A DNA stretch of 64,000 bases, from the NCBI RefSeq assembly GCF_013280595.1, contig NZ_JAAATY010000001.1, positions 749,987-813,986 on the forward strand, given 5' to 3'. The notes beneath the pieces are model-generated. The model was not told where the DNA came from and did not search any database. It worked only from the letters and a program-made list of their open reading frames with translations. The stretch comes from Kibdelosporangium persicum. GTDB lineage: Bacteria; Actinomycetota; Actinomycetes; Mycobacteriales; Pseudonocardiaceae. Below, in pieces: positions 37,821-47,158 of the stretch. How positions within the stretch are numbered: the first letter of the stretch is position 1; each line of letters begins with the position of its first letter. The translations under genes were made by a program, and so were the position numbers.

Positions 37821-38903
37821 ATGCGTGCGCATTCCGTCGTCATGGCCGTCACCGAGGACATGCCGGTCTTCGAAGCGGCCGTCCCGTGCCAGGTCTTCGG
37901 TGTCGACCGGCCGCACCTGGCCGATCCCTGGTACTCGTTCACCGTGGTCCCGGTCGGGAACAGGCCGGTCCGGCTGAGCCCTGGCTTCACCGTCGCGCCG
38001 GTCAGCGGCGGGTGGGATCTCGGCACGACGGACACCTTGGTGGTCCCGGCGTGCACGAACGTCCACGACGCCCCGCCCGCCGAGCTGGTCGCCGTGGTCC
38101 GGGAGGCGTACGAGCGCGGAATCCGAATCCTGTCCATCTGCTCGGGCGCTTTCATCCTGGCCGCCGCGGGCGTGCTCGACGGGCGCCGCGCGACCACCCA
38201 CTGGCTGCACGCGGACGAGCTGAGCCGCCGCTATCCCGCCGTCCGCGTCGATCCGTCCGTTCTGTACGTGGAGGACGCCAACGTGATCACGTCCGCGGGG
38301 ACCGTGGCGGGGATCGACGCGTGCTTGCACGTGGTGCGTATCGACCACGGCGCCGCCGTGGCCGCCGAGCTGGCCCGGCGGCTCGTCACCCCGCCGCATC
38401 GGGACGGCGGACAGGCCCAGTACCGCCCGGCCGCGCCCGTGGTCCGCGACGACTGGCTGGCCCCGCTGCTGGACTGGGCCGACGAACACCTGCATCTGCC
38501 GCTGACCACCGCCGACCTGGCCGCGCGGGCGAACGTCAGCGTGCGCACGGTGGAGCGCCGGTTCGCCGAGGCGCTCGGGATGTCGCCGCTGCGCTGGCTG
38601 CTTCAGCAGCGGGTGCGCCGGGCTCAGCAGCTGCTGGAGACCAGCGACCGGCCGGTCAGCTGGATCGCCGACACGTGCGGGTTCGGGGGCGCGGCCGGTC
38701 TGCGGGCGCATTTCGCGCGGATCGTCGGGATGTCGCCGACGACGTACCGGCGCACGTTTGTCCTAGATCGTCAACCCGAGGTTGACGCTACGCGGGTCGT
38801 CAACCTACAGTTGACGGATGACGGACGCACCCCGCCTCGGCGAACTCATCGACGCAGTGGAGAAGCTGCACCCGGCCGGCGACCCGTTGAAGCGGCTCAC
38901 TGA
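37821..38903 (+). CDS. GlxA-type (DJ-1/PfpI domain plus AraC HTH) transcriptional regulator
   Basis: A 360-residue protein. Residues 1-185 are a DJ-1/PfpI-like domain with the nucleophile region LSICSGAFILAAAGVLDGRRATTHW. Residues about 215-318 are an AraC double helix-turn-helix (TTADLAARANVSVRTVERRF, WIADTCGFGGAAGLRAHFARIVGMSP). The AraC part ends at YRRTF; about 45 further basic residues have no family match and run 86 bases into the next gene, so that gene's promoter lies inside this coding region. TAGGTT is 6 bases before the ATG, suggesting a leaderless start. Confidence 0.88.
   Translation: MRAHSVVMAVTEDMPVFEAAVPCQVFGVDRPHLADPWYSFTVVPVGNRPVRLSPGFTVAPVSGGWDLGTTDTLVVPACTNVHDAPPAELVAVVREAYERGIRILSICSGAFILAAAGVLDGRRATTHWLHADELSRRYPAVRVDPSVLYVEDANVITSAGTVAGIDACLHVVRIDHGAAVAAELARRLVTPPHRDGGQAQYRPAAPVVRDDWLAPLLDWADEHLHLPLTTADLAARANVSVRTVERRFAEALGMSPLRWLLQQRVRRAQQLLETSDRPVSWIADTCGFGGAAGLRAHFARIVGMSPTTYRRTFVLDRQPEVDATRVVNLQLTDDGRTPPRRTHRRSGEAAPGRRPVEAAH
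38769..38816 (+). promoter_or_regulatory. Twin palindromic operators fused to a leaderless promoter
   Basis: Two palindromes with the same arms, CGTCAACC-CGA-GGTTGACG (38769-38787) and CGTCAAC-CTACA-GTTGACG (38798-38816), have centres 29 bases apart. The right arm of the first contains TTGACG (38782-38787) and the second contains TACAGT (38806-38811), an 18-base-spaced -35/-10 pair. The ATG follows the -10 box by 6 bases and there is no ribosome site. Confidence 0.8.
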
Positions 38904-39531
38904 CGCCATGCTGATCGCCCAGCACCTCGGCGAGCTGGCCGACCACCTGATCGGTCACTTCGTGGACCGCGCAAGGCATTCCGGCGCGTCGTGGACCGAG
39001 ATCGGGCAGAGCATGGGCGTGACCAAGCAGGCCGCGCAGAAGCGGTTCACGTCCAACGCGCCCGAACAGCTGGACGTCTCGCAGTTCGCCCGCTTCACCG
39101 ACATGGCCCGGGTGGCCACGGTGGCGGCGCAGAAGGAAGCCGAGCGGCTCAAGCACGCCGAGATCGCCCCGGGCCACATCTTGCTCGGCCTGCTGACAGT
39201 GCCGGACGGCTTGGCCGCCAAGGCGATCAAGACACTCGGCGGCGAGGTCGAGACCGTCCGTGCCGCGGTGATGGCCAAGCTGGGCCCGGCCGTGGACGCT
39301 CCGCCGAGCGTGCACATCCCGTTCTCCGGTCAGTCCAAAAAGGTCCTGGAGCTGACGGTGCGGGAAGCGTTGCGGCTGGGGCACAACTACATCGGCACCG
39401 AGCACATCCTGCTGGGACTGCTCGCCCTCGGCGACAGCACGGTCAACGACACCCTGACCGAATCACGTGTCCCCGCCGACCGGATCGAGACCACCATCCT
39501 CAACGCACTCCCCCAAGATCCCCCCTCGTGA
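38818..39531 (+). CDS. HTH plus Clp N-terminal-repeat protein
   Basis: A 237-residue protein with two parts. Residues about 1-80 are helical and contain a helix-turn-helix (SWTEIGQSMGVTKQAAQKRF). Residues about 85-235 are two Clp-N repeats (AEIAPGHILLGLLTVPDGLAAKAI and NYIGTEHILLGLLALGD). It has no ATPase domain, so it is not a chaperone. It may link recognition of Clp substrates or signals to transcription, and it probably controls itself through the palindromes that touch its start codon. The stop TGA lies inside palindrome copy 3. Confidence 0.85.
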   Translation: MTDAPRLGELIDAVEKLHPAGDPLKRLTDAMLIAQHLGELADHLIGHFVDRARHSGASWTEIGQSMGVTKQAAQKRFTSNAPEQLDVSQFARFTDMARVATVAAQKEAERLKHAEIAPGHILLGLLTVPDGLAAKAIKTLGGEVETVRAAVMAKLGPAVDAPPSVHIPFSGQSKKVLELTVREALRLGHNYIGTEHILLGLLALGDSTVNDTLTESRVPADRIETTILNALPQDPPS

Positions 39532-39570
39532 GTGTTTATCAGGGTTAGAACACGCATAAACACTCACGAG
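39525..39570. repeat. Dispersed palindrome, copy 3
   Basis: Arms CTCGTGAGTGTTTAT (39525-39539) and its complement (39556-39570), 15 bp each, with a centre containing GGGTTAGAACACG. The last two codons of the ClpN-like gene and its stop are formed by the left arm. Its centre is in the opposite orientation to copy 4, and the two flank hisA and the Uma2 gene. Confidence 0.92.
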
Positions 39571-39585
39571 CAGTAGAGTCGTCGC

Positions 39586-40317
39586 GTGACTCTGACGCTG
39601 CTTCCCGCCGTCGATGTGGCTGACGGCAAGGCCGTCCGCCTCGTGCAGGGCGAGGCCGGTACCGAGACCGCGTACGGCGACCCGCGCGATGCCGCGCTGG
39701 CCTGGCAGCGTGACGGCGCGGAGTGGATCCACCTGGTCGACCTCGACGCCGCCTTCGGCCGTGGGTCCAACCGGGACCTGATCGCCCGCGTGGTCGGCGA
39801 ACTGGACGTGCAGGTCGAGTTGTCCGGCGGGATCAGGGACGACGAGTCGCTGAAGGCGGCGCTGTCCACCGGCTGCCGCCGGGTGAACCTGGGCACGGCG
39901 GCCCTGGAGAACCCGGAGTGGTGCGCCAAGGCGATCGCCGAGCACGGCGACAAGATCGCGGTGGGCCTGGACGTGCGGATCACCGACGAAGGTCACCGGG
40001 TCAAGACCCGCGGCTGGACCAAGGACGGCGGCGACCTGTGGGACGTGCTCGACCGGCTGGACCGTGACGGCTGCTGCCGTTACGTGGTCACCGACGTCAG
40101 CAAGGACGGCACGCTGAAGGGCCCAAACCTCGACCTGCTGACCGAGATCTGCGCGCGGACGGACGCCGCGATCATCGCCTCAGGTGGTGTGTCCAGTGTG
40201 GATGACCTGATCGCGATCGCTCGTCTGGAGTCCGACGGCGTCGAAGGCGCGATCATCGGAAAAGCCTTGTACACCGGCGCGTTCACCTTGCCGGAGGCGC
40301 TCGCGGCAACACGCTGA
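39586..40317 (+). CDS. priA: PriA-type phosphoribosyl isomerase (HisA, with probable TrpF activity)
   Basis: A 243-residue TIM barrel: [21 protein letters not shown] with the first catalytic Asp, [26 protein letters not shown] with the second Asp and [13 protein letters not shown]. Actinomycete enzymes of this type isomerise both ProFAR (histidine) and PRA (tryptophan), and the trp operon here has no trpF. The start is GTG at 39586, 6 bases after a -10-like TAGAGT. It is the only his gene on the plus strand, and palindrome copy 3 ends 15 bases before it. Confidence 0.95.
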   Translation: MTLTLLPAVDVADGKAVRLVQGEAGTETAYGDPRDAALAWQRDGAEWIHLVDLDAAFGRGSNRDLIARVVGELDVQVELSGGIRDDESLKAALSTGCRRVNLGTAALENPEWCAKAIAEHGDKIAVGLDVRITDEGHRVKTRGWTKDGGDLWDVLDRLDRDGCCRYVVTDVSKDGTLKGPNLDLLTEICARTDAAIIASGGVSSVDDLIAIARLESDGVEGAIIGKALYTGAFTLPEALAATR

Positions 40318-40325
40318 GAGGTGAG

Positions 40326-40901
40326 CTAGACCAGCTCGCCCAGGTCTATGGTGACGGTGACGGGATGGTCAACGACCATCGTGCCGGTGCTGACACCTGC
40401 TGATGCATAGCTCCCGGTTGTCGGGTCGAGCCGGTAGCGGAACACAGCCAGCTTTGCGGCGTCCTCGTGCACGTTCTCGACCCGCCAGAAGTGCTCGATT
40501 CCCGCAGTCGCGTACTCAGCTGGTTTGTCGGTCTGGTCCGTGGTGACCGAGCCAGGCGACATGACCTCGACTACGAGGTGGCAGTGTTGCGGACGCAACA
40601 ACGCGTCGTCCGGCAACGTCGAGTCGTACACGACGATGTCGGGTCGCCGGTTGAGCAACGGTATGTCCCGCAGACGAAGATCCACATCCGTGGCCACAGC
40701 GAGACCGGTTCCGCAGCTCTCCTCCAGGACGTTCGCGAGCCTCCGCGCGATGAGCTGGTGCAGGCGGCGCGGAGCGGCATTCACGACGATGGCCCCATCA
40801 ACGATCTCGACTCGGCGGCACACGTCCTCTGGAAGGGCTTCATAGCGTTCGGCGGTCAAACCTTCCGGAGGTAGCACCATCCAGTCGGGTAGCGCAGTCA
40901 T
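40326..40901 (-). CDS. Uma2-family PD-(D/E)XK nuclease-like protein
   Basis: A 191-residue protein with the Uma2/DUF820 pattern: GLTAERYEALPEDVCRRVEIVDGAIVV, the metal-binding Asp in NRRPDIVVYD, and the ELK-like core HLVVEVMSPGS followed by a Lys and AEYATAGIEHFWRV. Restriction-like folds of this family are common in cyanobacteria and actinomycetes, with no firm role. The ATG at 40901 has a GAGGAGG site 5 bases upstream. It converges with hisA (8-base gap) and both lie between palindrome copies 3 and 4. Confidence 0.9.
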   Translation of the reverse strand: MTALPDWMVLPPEGLTAERYEALPEDVCRRVEIVDGAIVVNAAPRRLHQLIARRLANVLEESCGTGLAVATDVDLRLRDIPLLNRRPDIVVYDSTLPDDALLRPQHCHLVVEVMSPGSVTTDQTDKPAEYATAGIEHFWRVENVHEDAAKLAVFRYRLDPTTGSYASAGVSTGTMVVDHPVTVTIDLGELV

Positions 40902-41001
40902 GGCGACCTCCTCTTCGGTGCTTGCCACAGAATACCAATGACTCCGTCAGCGCACCTGGAGACGCTGAACCAGCTCCCCAGCCCGAAACTCCCAGCGTAA
41001 G

Positions 41002-41049
41002 CCTCGTGAGTGTTTATCCGTGTTCTAACCCCGATAAACACTCACGAGG
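41002..41049. repeat. Dispersed palindrome, copy 4
   Basis: Arms CCTCGTGAGTGTTTATC (41002-41018) and its complement (41033-41049), with centre CGTGTTCTAACCCC. It lies 11 bases after the hisH stop. The centre is the reverse complement of that in copy 3, so copies 3 and 4 are inverted repeats. Confidence 0.92.
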
Positions 41050-41060
41050 GGGACGAGGGG

Positions 41061-41687
41061 CTAGAGGGATTTGAGCCAGTTTTTCAGCAGGTGTGCGCCG
41101 GCGTCGCCGGACTTCTCGGGGTGGAACTGCGTCGCGGACAGGGCGCCGTTCTCCACCGCGGCGACGAAGTCACAGCCGTGGTTGGCCCACGTGACCAGCG
41201 GCGCCGCGATCGTGCCGCCCGACTCGAGCTCCCACTTGCGCACGCCGTACGAGTGTACGAAGTAGAACCGCGTGTCCTCGTCCATGCCGTCGAACAGCGT
41301 GGTGCCCTCCGGGGCACGGACGGTGTTCCAGCCCATGTGCGGGACGACATCGGCCTCAAGGCGTTCGACCGTGCCAGGCCACTCGTTGCAGCCCTCGGTC
41401 TCCTCGCCGTGTTCGATGCCACGCTCGAACAGGATCTGCATGCCGACGCAGATGCCGAGCACCGGACGCCCGCCGGCGAGCCGCGTGCCGACCGTACGGT
41501 GGCCGTGCACGGACTTCAGGCCCTTCATGCACGCCGCGAACGCCCCCACGCCGGGGACGACCAGCCCGTCCGCGTTGAGCGCCGCATGGCGGTCGGCGGT
41601 CACCTCGACGTCGGCGCCGACGCGCTGAAGAGCACGTTCGACGGAACGAAGGTTCCCCGACCCGTAGTCCAAGACGACAACTCGCAC
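41061..41687 (-). CDS. hisH: Imidazole glycerol phosphate synthase glutaminase subunit
   Basis: A 208-residue class I amidotransferase that supplies ammonia to HisF. It starts [20 protein letters not shown], with the nucleophile in [13 protein letters not shown] and the His-Glu pair in [11 protein letters not shown]. The GTG at 41687 starts it; the frame stays open far upstream but overlaps the divergent Roco gene. It is isolated from both hisB and hisF by accessory genes. Confidence 0.96.
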   Translation of the reverse strand: MRVVVLDYGSGNLRSVERALQRVGADVEVTADRHAALNADGLVVPGVGAFAACMKGLKSVHGHRTVGTRLAGGRPVLGICVGMQILFERGIEHGEETEGCNEWPGTVERLEADVVPHMGWNTVRAPEGTTLFDGMDEDTRFYFVHSYGVRKWELESGGTIAAPLVTWANHGCDFVAAVENGALSATQFHPEKSGDAGAHLLKNWLKSL

Positions 41688-41771
41688 GGCTCCCAGAGTA
41701 CCCGCTGCTCCGAACCGGTCATCGCGCCCGATTCGGCCACCGGCCGGTCGAGCGCATGGAACCCTGGTGAC

Positions 41772-44700
41772 ATGGTTCACGAGGCACTCCGCCGGATCGA
41801 CGAAGCACGCCAGACCCACGCCAGGACCCTCGACCTGAGCCATCTGCGGCTGCGCGAACTGCCGCCCGAACTGGCCAAGCTGACCCATCTGACCGAGTTG
41901 CGGCTGAACGACAACCGGCTCACCGAGCTGCCGGACTGGTTCGCCGACCTGGGCGGGCTCGAGGCCCTGGACCTCGGCGTGAACCACTTCGCCACGGTGC
42001 CCGAGCCGATCGCCGCGTTGACCGGCCTGACGGCGCTGGACATCGGCTACAACACCTACTCGGCGATCCCCGCCTGGCTCGGTGACCTGAAGAACCTGGA
42101 GAAGCTGTACCTGGGCAACGCCAACGCGACGGAAGTCCCGGCATGGCTGGCCGAGATGCCGCATCTGTCCAGGCTGTCCCTCGGCGGCGGCAGGGTGGCC
42201 ACGTTGCCGACGTGGATGAAGGACATGCCCGAGCTGCGCATGCTCAACGTCAGCAACAACCCCCTCGGCCAGTTGCCCGACTGGCTCGGCGAGCTCACCG
42301 GGCTGGACGGGCTGTACGCGGAGAACGTGCAGCTCACCAGTGTGCCGGAAGCGCTGGCCGGGCTTCGAGGCCTGACCCGGCTGATGCTCGGTTACAACAA
42401 CCTGACCCGGCTGCCGGACTGGCTGCCGGGGCTCCCGCTGCGCAAGCTCGGTGTCCACGCCAACCGGCTGACCGACCTGCCCGCCTTCCCGCGGCTCACC
42501 AAACTCCTTGTCGACGGGAACAAGCTGACCCGCGTTCCCGAGTGGCTCTCCGGGCTGACGGAGATGACCAACCTCTGGCTCGGCCGCAACGAGATCACCG
42601 AACTGCCCGGCTGGCTCGCCGGGCTCAGCGCGCTGGAACTGCTTGACATCGGCGACTTCCGGCTGATCGCACTGCCGGACTGGTTACGCACTCTGACCAG
42701 GCTGACCTACCTGAACGTCAGCGGCAACGGCCTGGTCGAGATCCCGGACTGGATCGGTGAGCTGCGGGCGCTGGGGAACCTGACGCTGAGCGAGAACCGG
42801 TTGCAGACCCTGCCGGACAGCTTCAGCCAGCTGACCAACCTGACCCGGTTGAACATCCGCACCAACCGGTTCGCCACCCTGCCGGACTGCCTGGCTTCGC
42901 TGCGCAACCTTGAGGCCCTGTACGCCTCGGACAACTACCTGACCTCACTTCCGCCCTGGCTCACCGAACTGCCCGCACTGAAGCACCTCCGGCTGTCGGA
43001 GAACCAGCTGACCGATCTGCCGGCGGGCATCGGCCGGCTGACTGAGCTGGAATACCTGGCGCTCAACCGGAACACCCTGCGCACGCTGCCCAGCACCATC
43101 GGCGAGCTGTCCAATCTCGACGAACTGCACCTGGCAGGCAACGAACTGCGTGGCCTGCCCGAGAGCATCGTCGGGTTGTCCGGGCTGCGCCTGCTCGACG
43201 TCTCCGGCAACCGGCTCGCCGCCGTGCCCGACGCCCTGACCCGGCTCTCCCAGCTGCAGACGTTGGACCTGCACAACAACCGGCTCACCACACTGCCCGC
43301 CGGTCTGACGAACCTGAAGCGCCTGACCGGTCTGACCCTCAGCGGCAACCGGTTCATCAGCCCGCCGCCGGAGATCGTCGCGGGCGGCACGGCTTCGGTG
43401 ATGGCCTTCCTGCGCGCCCGCCGCCAGGGCGTGCTGGCGCAGTGGGTGTCCAAACTGCTCGTCGTGGGCGAAGGCGGCGTCGGCAAGACCTCGTTGGTCA
43501 AGGCCCTGACTGGCCATGAGTACGACATAGACGAACCGTCCACCCACGGCATCCGCATCGAGCACCTCGACCTGCCGCATCCCGACCAGCACGACGTCCG
43601 GATGCGGCTCAAGACATGGGACTTCGGCGGGCAGGAGATCTACCACGCCACGCACCAGTTCTTCCTGACCAACCGGTCGTTGTTCCTGCTGGTCTGGAAC
43701 GCCCGGCACGGCTGGGAACAGGGCAGGCTGCGGTACTGGCTCGACATCATCTCCGCACGGGCGCCGGAATCCCCGATCGTCCTGGTGGTCACCCATGTCG
43801 CGGACCGGCCGGTGGACTTCCCGCTCGACGAACTGAGGCACGAGTACCCGCGGATCGTGGCGAGCAAGGCCGTGGACAACCGGACCAGGCAAGGGATCGA
43901 CGAACTGCACGACCTCATCGCGGCCGAGTCGGCGAAGCTGCCGTTGATGGGCTCGGAGTGGCCACGCAAGTGGGTCAGTGCGGCACAGGCACTGTGGGAT
44001 TCGTCGGCGAACCGGGTCACGCCCGAAGAGATGTGGCAGATGATGGCCGCGGCGGGCGTCGAGGACGCCACGCAGCAGCGCTACCTCGCGGTCGCCCTGC
44101 ACGAGCTCGGCGACATCCTCTACTACAGCGATGATCCCGAGCTGTGCGACACCGTTGTGCTGCAACCGGAATGGGTGAACGAGTACATCAGCAAAGTGCT
44201 CGACAGCCGCGAGGTCGAAGCGGCACACGGCCTGTTGACCCGTCAGCACCTGCGGGAGCTGTGGCGTGGGCTTGATCGCGGCACCAGCGATCACTTCCTT
44301 GGCATGATGGACAAGTACGACCTGTCCTACCGGGTCGACGGCCGGCCGGACGACGTCAGCCTGGTCGTCGAGCGCCTGTCCTGGAACCCGCCGCCGTACC
44401 AGGACCGCTGGGACGGCATGGCGGGCGCACAGGAGATCAAGGTCCTGTACCGGCTCAACACCATGCCGCCCGGGATTCCGACGTGGTTCATCGCCCGCTC
44501 CCATCGCTTCAGCACGAACACCCATTGGCGGACAGGCGCTGTGCTCAAGCACGGTGAGCAGTTGGCGTTGGTTCGGGCCGACGCGCACCGCAAGACCGTG
44601 GAACTCACCGTGCGGGGACCGTCGCCCGCGGCCTTTTTCTCGATCCTGGACGACGGTCTCAACAGGACACTGGAACGGTTTCCCGGGCTGGAGATCCGCC

Positions 44701-45506
44701 GTGAGGTGCCGTGCCGCTGCCAGGAGGGCTGCACTCAGCTTTTCGACTACGACGATCTCGGCAAACGCCTGACGAAGGTGCCGCCGAAGTACACCATCGA
44801 GTGCCATCGTTCGGGCGAGGACGTCGACATTCGCGGTCTGCTGCTCGGCTTGGCTCCGTCCAACCGGGACGTCACCGCGATGAGCATCGACCAGATCGAC
44901 CAGCGACTCATCCGGATCGAGGACAAGGTCACCGAGAACACCGAGTACAACCAACGGATGTTCATGCGGCTGCAGCACATCGCGCAGACGCAACAGGAGA
45001 CCCGGTGCCCGAGTGTGTTCGCCTTGGTGCCGGTCAAGGGAAAGCGCCGCTACGAACTGAGGCTGTACTGCGAGGAACCCGGCGCGTGGCACCGTCTTCC
45101 CGAGCCGCACGGGTGTTACCCGATCAGCCAGCCGTCGGAGTGGTTCCGCAAACTCGGCCCTTACCTCCAGGGAATGCTGAAAGTGCTCAAGCACGCGGCT
45201 CCGCTCGCGGGTCCGATCCTGGGAATCACAGTGGATCAGCTCAGCCAGCAACTGAAGGCCGACTGCGACCTGATGAAGGAACTACTCAACCAGGCGCCGG
45301 CGAAACTGCGGACCGACGACGAGGTCCGCGGACTGACCGACGTGCCCGCGGTCAGGGCGGAGAACGACGCGGATTTCCGTGTGCTGGAAGCGATGCTGCT
45401 CGAACTCGACCCGGACAGGATCTGGGGCGGCCTGTCCCGCACCACCACACCTGAAGGCCTGACCCTGTATCTCTGCGGGGAGCACCGGAAGGCGTATCTA
45501 CCGTAG
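41772..45506 (+). CDS. LRR-Roc-COR (Roco-family) GTPase
   Basis: A 1244-residue protein. About residues 14-540 are 23 leucine-rich repeats of 23 residues each, except one shorter repeat near the middle. The Roc GTPase has P-loop GEGGVGKTS at 566-574, switch II DFGGQE at 617-622 and THVAD (G4 position) at 674-678. A COR domain follows at about 690-950 ([27 protein letters not shown]). The C-terminal 290 residues hold a CRCQEGC cluster near 979, a predicted coiled coil at about 1037-1075 and a hydrophobic helical end. Bacterial Roco proteins are dimer-dependent GTPases of mostly unknown role. It is transcribed away from hisH, in the middle of the split his locus, with no partner on its strand. 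Confidence 0.93.
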   Translation: MVHEALRRIDEARQTHARTLDLSHLRLRELPPELAKLTHLTELRLNDNRLTELPDWFADLGGLEALDLGVNHFATVPEPIAALTGLTALDIGYNTYSAIPAWLGDLKNLEKLYLGNANATEVPAWLAEMPHLSRLSLGGGRVATLPTWMKDMPELRMLNVSNNPLGQLPDWLGELTGLDGLYAENVQLTSVPEALAGLRGLTRLMLGYNNLTRLPDWLPGLPLRKLGVHANRLTDLPAFPRLTKLLVDGNKLTRVPEWLSGLTEMTNLWLGRNEITELPGWLAGLSALELLDIGDFRLIALPDWLRTLTRLTYLNVSGNGLVEIPDWIGELRALGNLTLSENRLQTLPDSFSQLTNLTRLNIRTNRFATLPDCLASLRNLEALYASDNYLTSLPPWLTELPALKHLRLSENQLTDLPAGIGRLTELEYLALNRNTLRTLPSTIGELSNLDELHLAGNELRGLPESIVGLSGLRLLDVSGNRLAAVPDALTRLSQLQTLDLHNNRLTTLPAGLTNLKRLTGLTLSGNRFISPPPEIVAGGTASVMAFLRARRQGVLAQWVSKLLVVGEGGVGKTSLVKALTGHEYDIDEPSTHGIRIEHLDLPHPDQHDVRMRLKTWDFGGQEIYHATHQFFLTNRSLFLLVWNARHGWEQGRLRYWLDIISARAPESPIVLVVTHVADRPVDFPLDELRHEYPRIVASKAVDNRTRQGIDELHDLIAAESAKLPLMGSEWPRKWVSAAQALWDSSANRVTPEEMWQMMAAAGVEDATQQRYLAVALHELGDILYYSDDPELCDTVVLQPEWVNEYISKVLDSREVEAAHGLLTRQHLRELWRGLDRGTSDHFLGMMDKYDLSYRVDGRPDDVSLVVERLSWNPPPYQDRWDGMAGAQEIKVLYRLNTMPPGIPTWFIARSHRFSTNTHWRTGAVLKHGEQLALVRADAHRKTVELTVRGPSPAAFFSILDDGLNRTLERFPGLEIRREVPCRCQEGCTQLFDYDDLGKRLTKVPPKYTIECHRSGEDVDIRGLLLGLAPSNRDVTAMSIDQIDQRLIRIEDKVTENTEYNQRMFMRLQHIAQTQQETRCPSVFALVPVKGKRRYELRLYCEEPGAWHRLPEPHGCYPISQPSEWFRKLGPYLQGMLKVLKHAAPLAGPILGITVDQLSQQLKADCDLMKELLNQAPAKLRTDDEVRGLTDVPAVRAENDADFRVLEAMLLELDPDRIWGGLSRTTTPEGLTLYLCGEHRKAYLP

Positions 45507-46550
45507 CGACACCGGAAGTTCCCGCAGCCGTGTCCCGCCGATGCCGCCGACGCCGATCTGGACGAGCTCGTCGAACGGGACCGCCAGGCGAGCCTCGGGG
45601 AAGTCGCGGCGCAGCACGGTCACCAGGGCACGCATCTCGGCCTGCGCCAACTGGGCGCCGATGCAGAAGTGCGGTCCCGAACCGAACGTCAGGCCGAGAC
45701 CCACCAAGTCCACGAGCACCGGAGCCCGGGCGGGCAGCGACACGCCGTTGATCTCCAACGGTTCCGAGGTGAACCGCCACAGGCTGAAGGGCGCGGGCGT
45801 GTACCGCCGCAACGCGTCTTCGACAGGGTCACCGTCCGGGGCACCGAGCGCGTGCGCGATCACGAAACCGAGGGCCGCGTCCGTGGTCACCTGACCTGCG
45901 AAGATCAACCCGAACAGGTGGTAGCGCACCTCTTGCTCAGGTGTGCCTTCCGGCAGGCGCCCCCGGAGCTCAGCGGCCAGGCCGTCGTCTCCGGCCGTCC
46001 CGGCGATCTCCATCAACGCCGGGATCGCCCCGCTCTGGTCGCCTTCGACCAGCCGACGGCACGCGACGACGGTGGCGTCCAGCTTGTCCAGCGGGATGCC
46101 GAGCAGGTCCAGCAGGACGGTGAGCGGGTAGCGGATGGTGAAGTGCACCATCAGGTCGACCACGCCGTTGGGCTGCGCGGCAAGCATGTCCCGCGCGATC
46201 TGCTCGATCCGCCCGGTCTGTTCCCGGATGCGCTTGCCGGTGAGCAACGGTGTGTGTGCCCGCCGTAGTTCGGTGTGCCGTGGACCATCCACTGTGGTCA
46301 GCGACGGGAACGCCGACGCGGGTGGTTCGAGCCCGGCGACGAGCGGATCCCAGTCCGCCGGCGCCATCGCCGGGTCCTTGACGATCCGCGGATCGGACAG
46401 CACCTGTTTGGCCAGTTCCTCGTCGGTCACGATCCACACCGGTCCACCGGCGGGCGCGTCCGCCACGACGACCGGCCCAGCCTCTCGTAACCGGTCAGAC
46501 AACCGGTTGGGCTCGGTCAGGCCGCGCGTGACGGCTGCAAAAGGATTCAT
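45498..46550 (-). CDS. Shortened cytochrome P450-like protein
   Basis: A 350-residue protein, about 50 shorter than normal bacterial P450s. The I-helix LIFAGQVTTDAAL and the haem loop FGSGPHFCIGAQLAQAE with the Cys ligand are intact. The K-helix reads DALR, with Asp in place of Glu of ExxR. The meander that normally carries ANRDP and the following 30 or so residues is missing between PVLVDLVG and LTFGSG. It may be inactive or a special subfamily. The ATG at 46550 has a GAAGGAAGG site. It overlaps the Roco stop by 9 bases and diverges from a MarR gene. Confidence 0.85.
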   Translation of the reverse strand: MNPFAAVTRGLTEPNRLSDRLREAGPVVVADAPAGGPVWIVTDEELAKQVLSDPRIVKDPAMAPADWDPLVAGLEPPASAFPSLTTVDGPRHTELRRAHTPLLTGKRIREQTGRIEQIARDMLAAQPNGVVDLMVHFTIRYPLTVLLDLLGIPLDKLDATVVACRRLVEGDQSGAIPALMEIAGTAGDDGLAAELRGRLPEGTPEQEVRYHLFGLIFAGQVTTDAALGFVIAHALGAPDGDPVEDALRRYTPAPFSLWRFTSEPLEINGVSLPARAPVLVDLVGLGLTFGSGPHFCIGAQLAQAEMRALVTVLRRDFPEARLAVPFDELVQIGVGGIGGTRLRELPVSLR

Positions 46551-46574
46551 AGTCAACCTTCCTTCTCCAGAAAG

Positions 46575-46593
46575 TAACTTCACCATGAAGCTA
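46575..46593. promoter_or_regulatory. Candidate MarR operator between P450 and MarR genes
   Basis: TAACTTCA-CCA-TGAAGCTA is a 19-base dyad with 7 of 8 paired positions matching. It lies 25 bases before the P450 start codon in the 104-base divergent region, which suits control of both genes. Confidence 0.55.
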
Positions 46594-46654
46594 TCACTGA
46601 AGGGAGGTAGATTGTCAACGACAGCTTGGTTGATGGTGGAGGTAGGGCAGCCAA

Positions 46655-47158
46655 GTGGCGATGACGCACGCCGAAAACGGCAAACCGCTGCGCCCGCACA
46701 CGGCGGCGCCCAGTGAGCCGACCGACCACGCATCCCGGATCCTCGACGGGCTGCGTACCTTCGGCGCGGACTACACCGACATCACGAACAAGTTCGCCGC
46801 ATACCTCGGCCTGCATTCGACCGACGCCGCCGCGCTCGTCGAGATCCTCTACGCCGAGGACCATGGCCGGCCGCTGTCACCGACGCAGCTGAGCACACGG
46901 CTCTCACTCACGACGGGCGCGACGACGAACCTGCTGAACCGTCTTGAGCGCCTCGGCCACATCGTGCGGACACGTGAGCACGCCGACAGGCGCAAGGTGA
47001 CCGTTCGAACGAGCCAGCAGATCGAGGAACCGGCCCGCGAGTTCTTCGGTGAGTTCAGCGCTCAACTGGCCGAGCTGGTCAGCCGATACACGCCGGAGCA
47101 ACTAGCGCAGTTCGAGGAGTTCCTCGGCGGCCTGCACAAGATCCTGCGCGGGCTCTAG
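46655..47158 (+). CDS. MarR-family transcriptional regulator
   Basis: A 167-residue regulator with a winged helix at about residues 60-120: LSPTQLSTRLSLTTGATTNLLNRLERLGHIVRTREHADRRKVTVR-like segments include the wing DRRKV. It probably represses itself and the divergent P450 gene. The GTG at 46655 is used; an ATG at 46661 is nearly as good. The stop overlaps the following minus-strand gene at CTAG. Confidence 0.9.
   Translation: MAMTHAENGKPLRPHTAAPSEPTDHASRILDGLRTFGADYTDITNKFAAYLGLHSTDAAALVEILYAEDHGRPLSPTQLSTRLSLTTGATTNLLNRLERLGHIVRTREHADRRKVTVRTSQQIEEPAREFFGEFSAQLAELVSRYTPEQLAQFEEFLGGLHKILRGL

Noticed and set aside
41010-41771. An N-terminal extension of the Roco frame back to 41010.
   Set aside because: It covers hisH on the other strand and shows no LRR pattern; the first repeat begins shortly after the ATG at 41772.
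42945-45251. A 768-codon minus-strand frame opposite the Roco gene.
   Set aside because: It mirrors the coding strand of a clear LRR-Roc-COR protein and has no domain or ribosome site.
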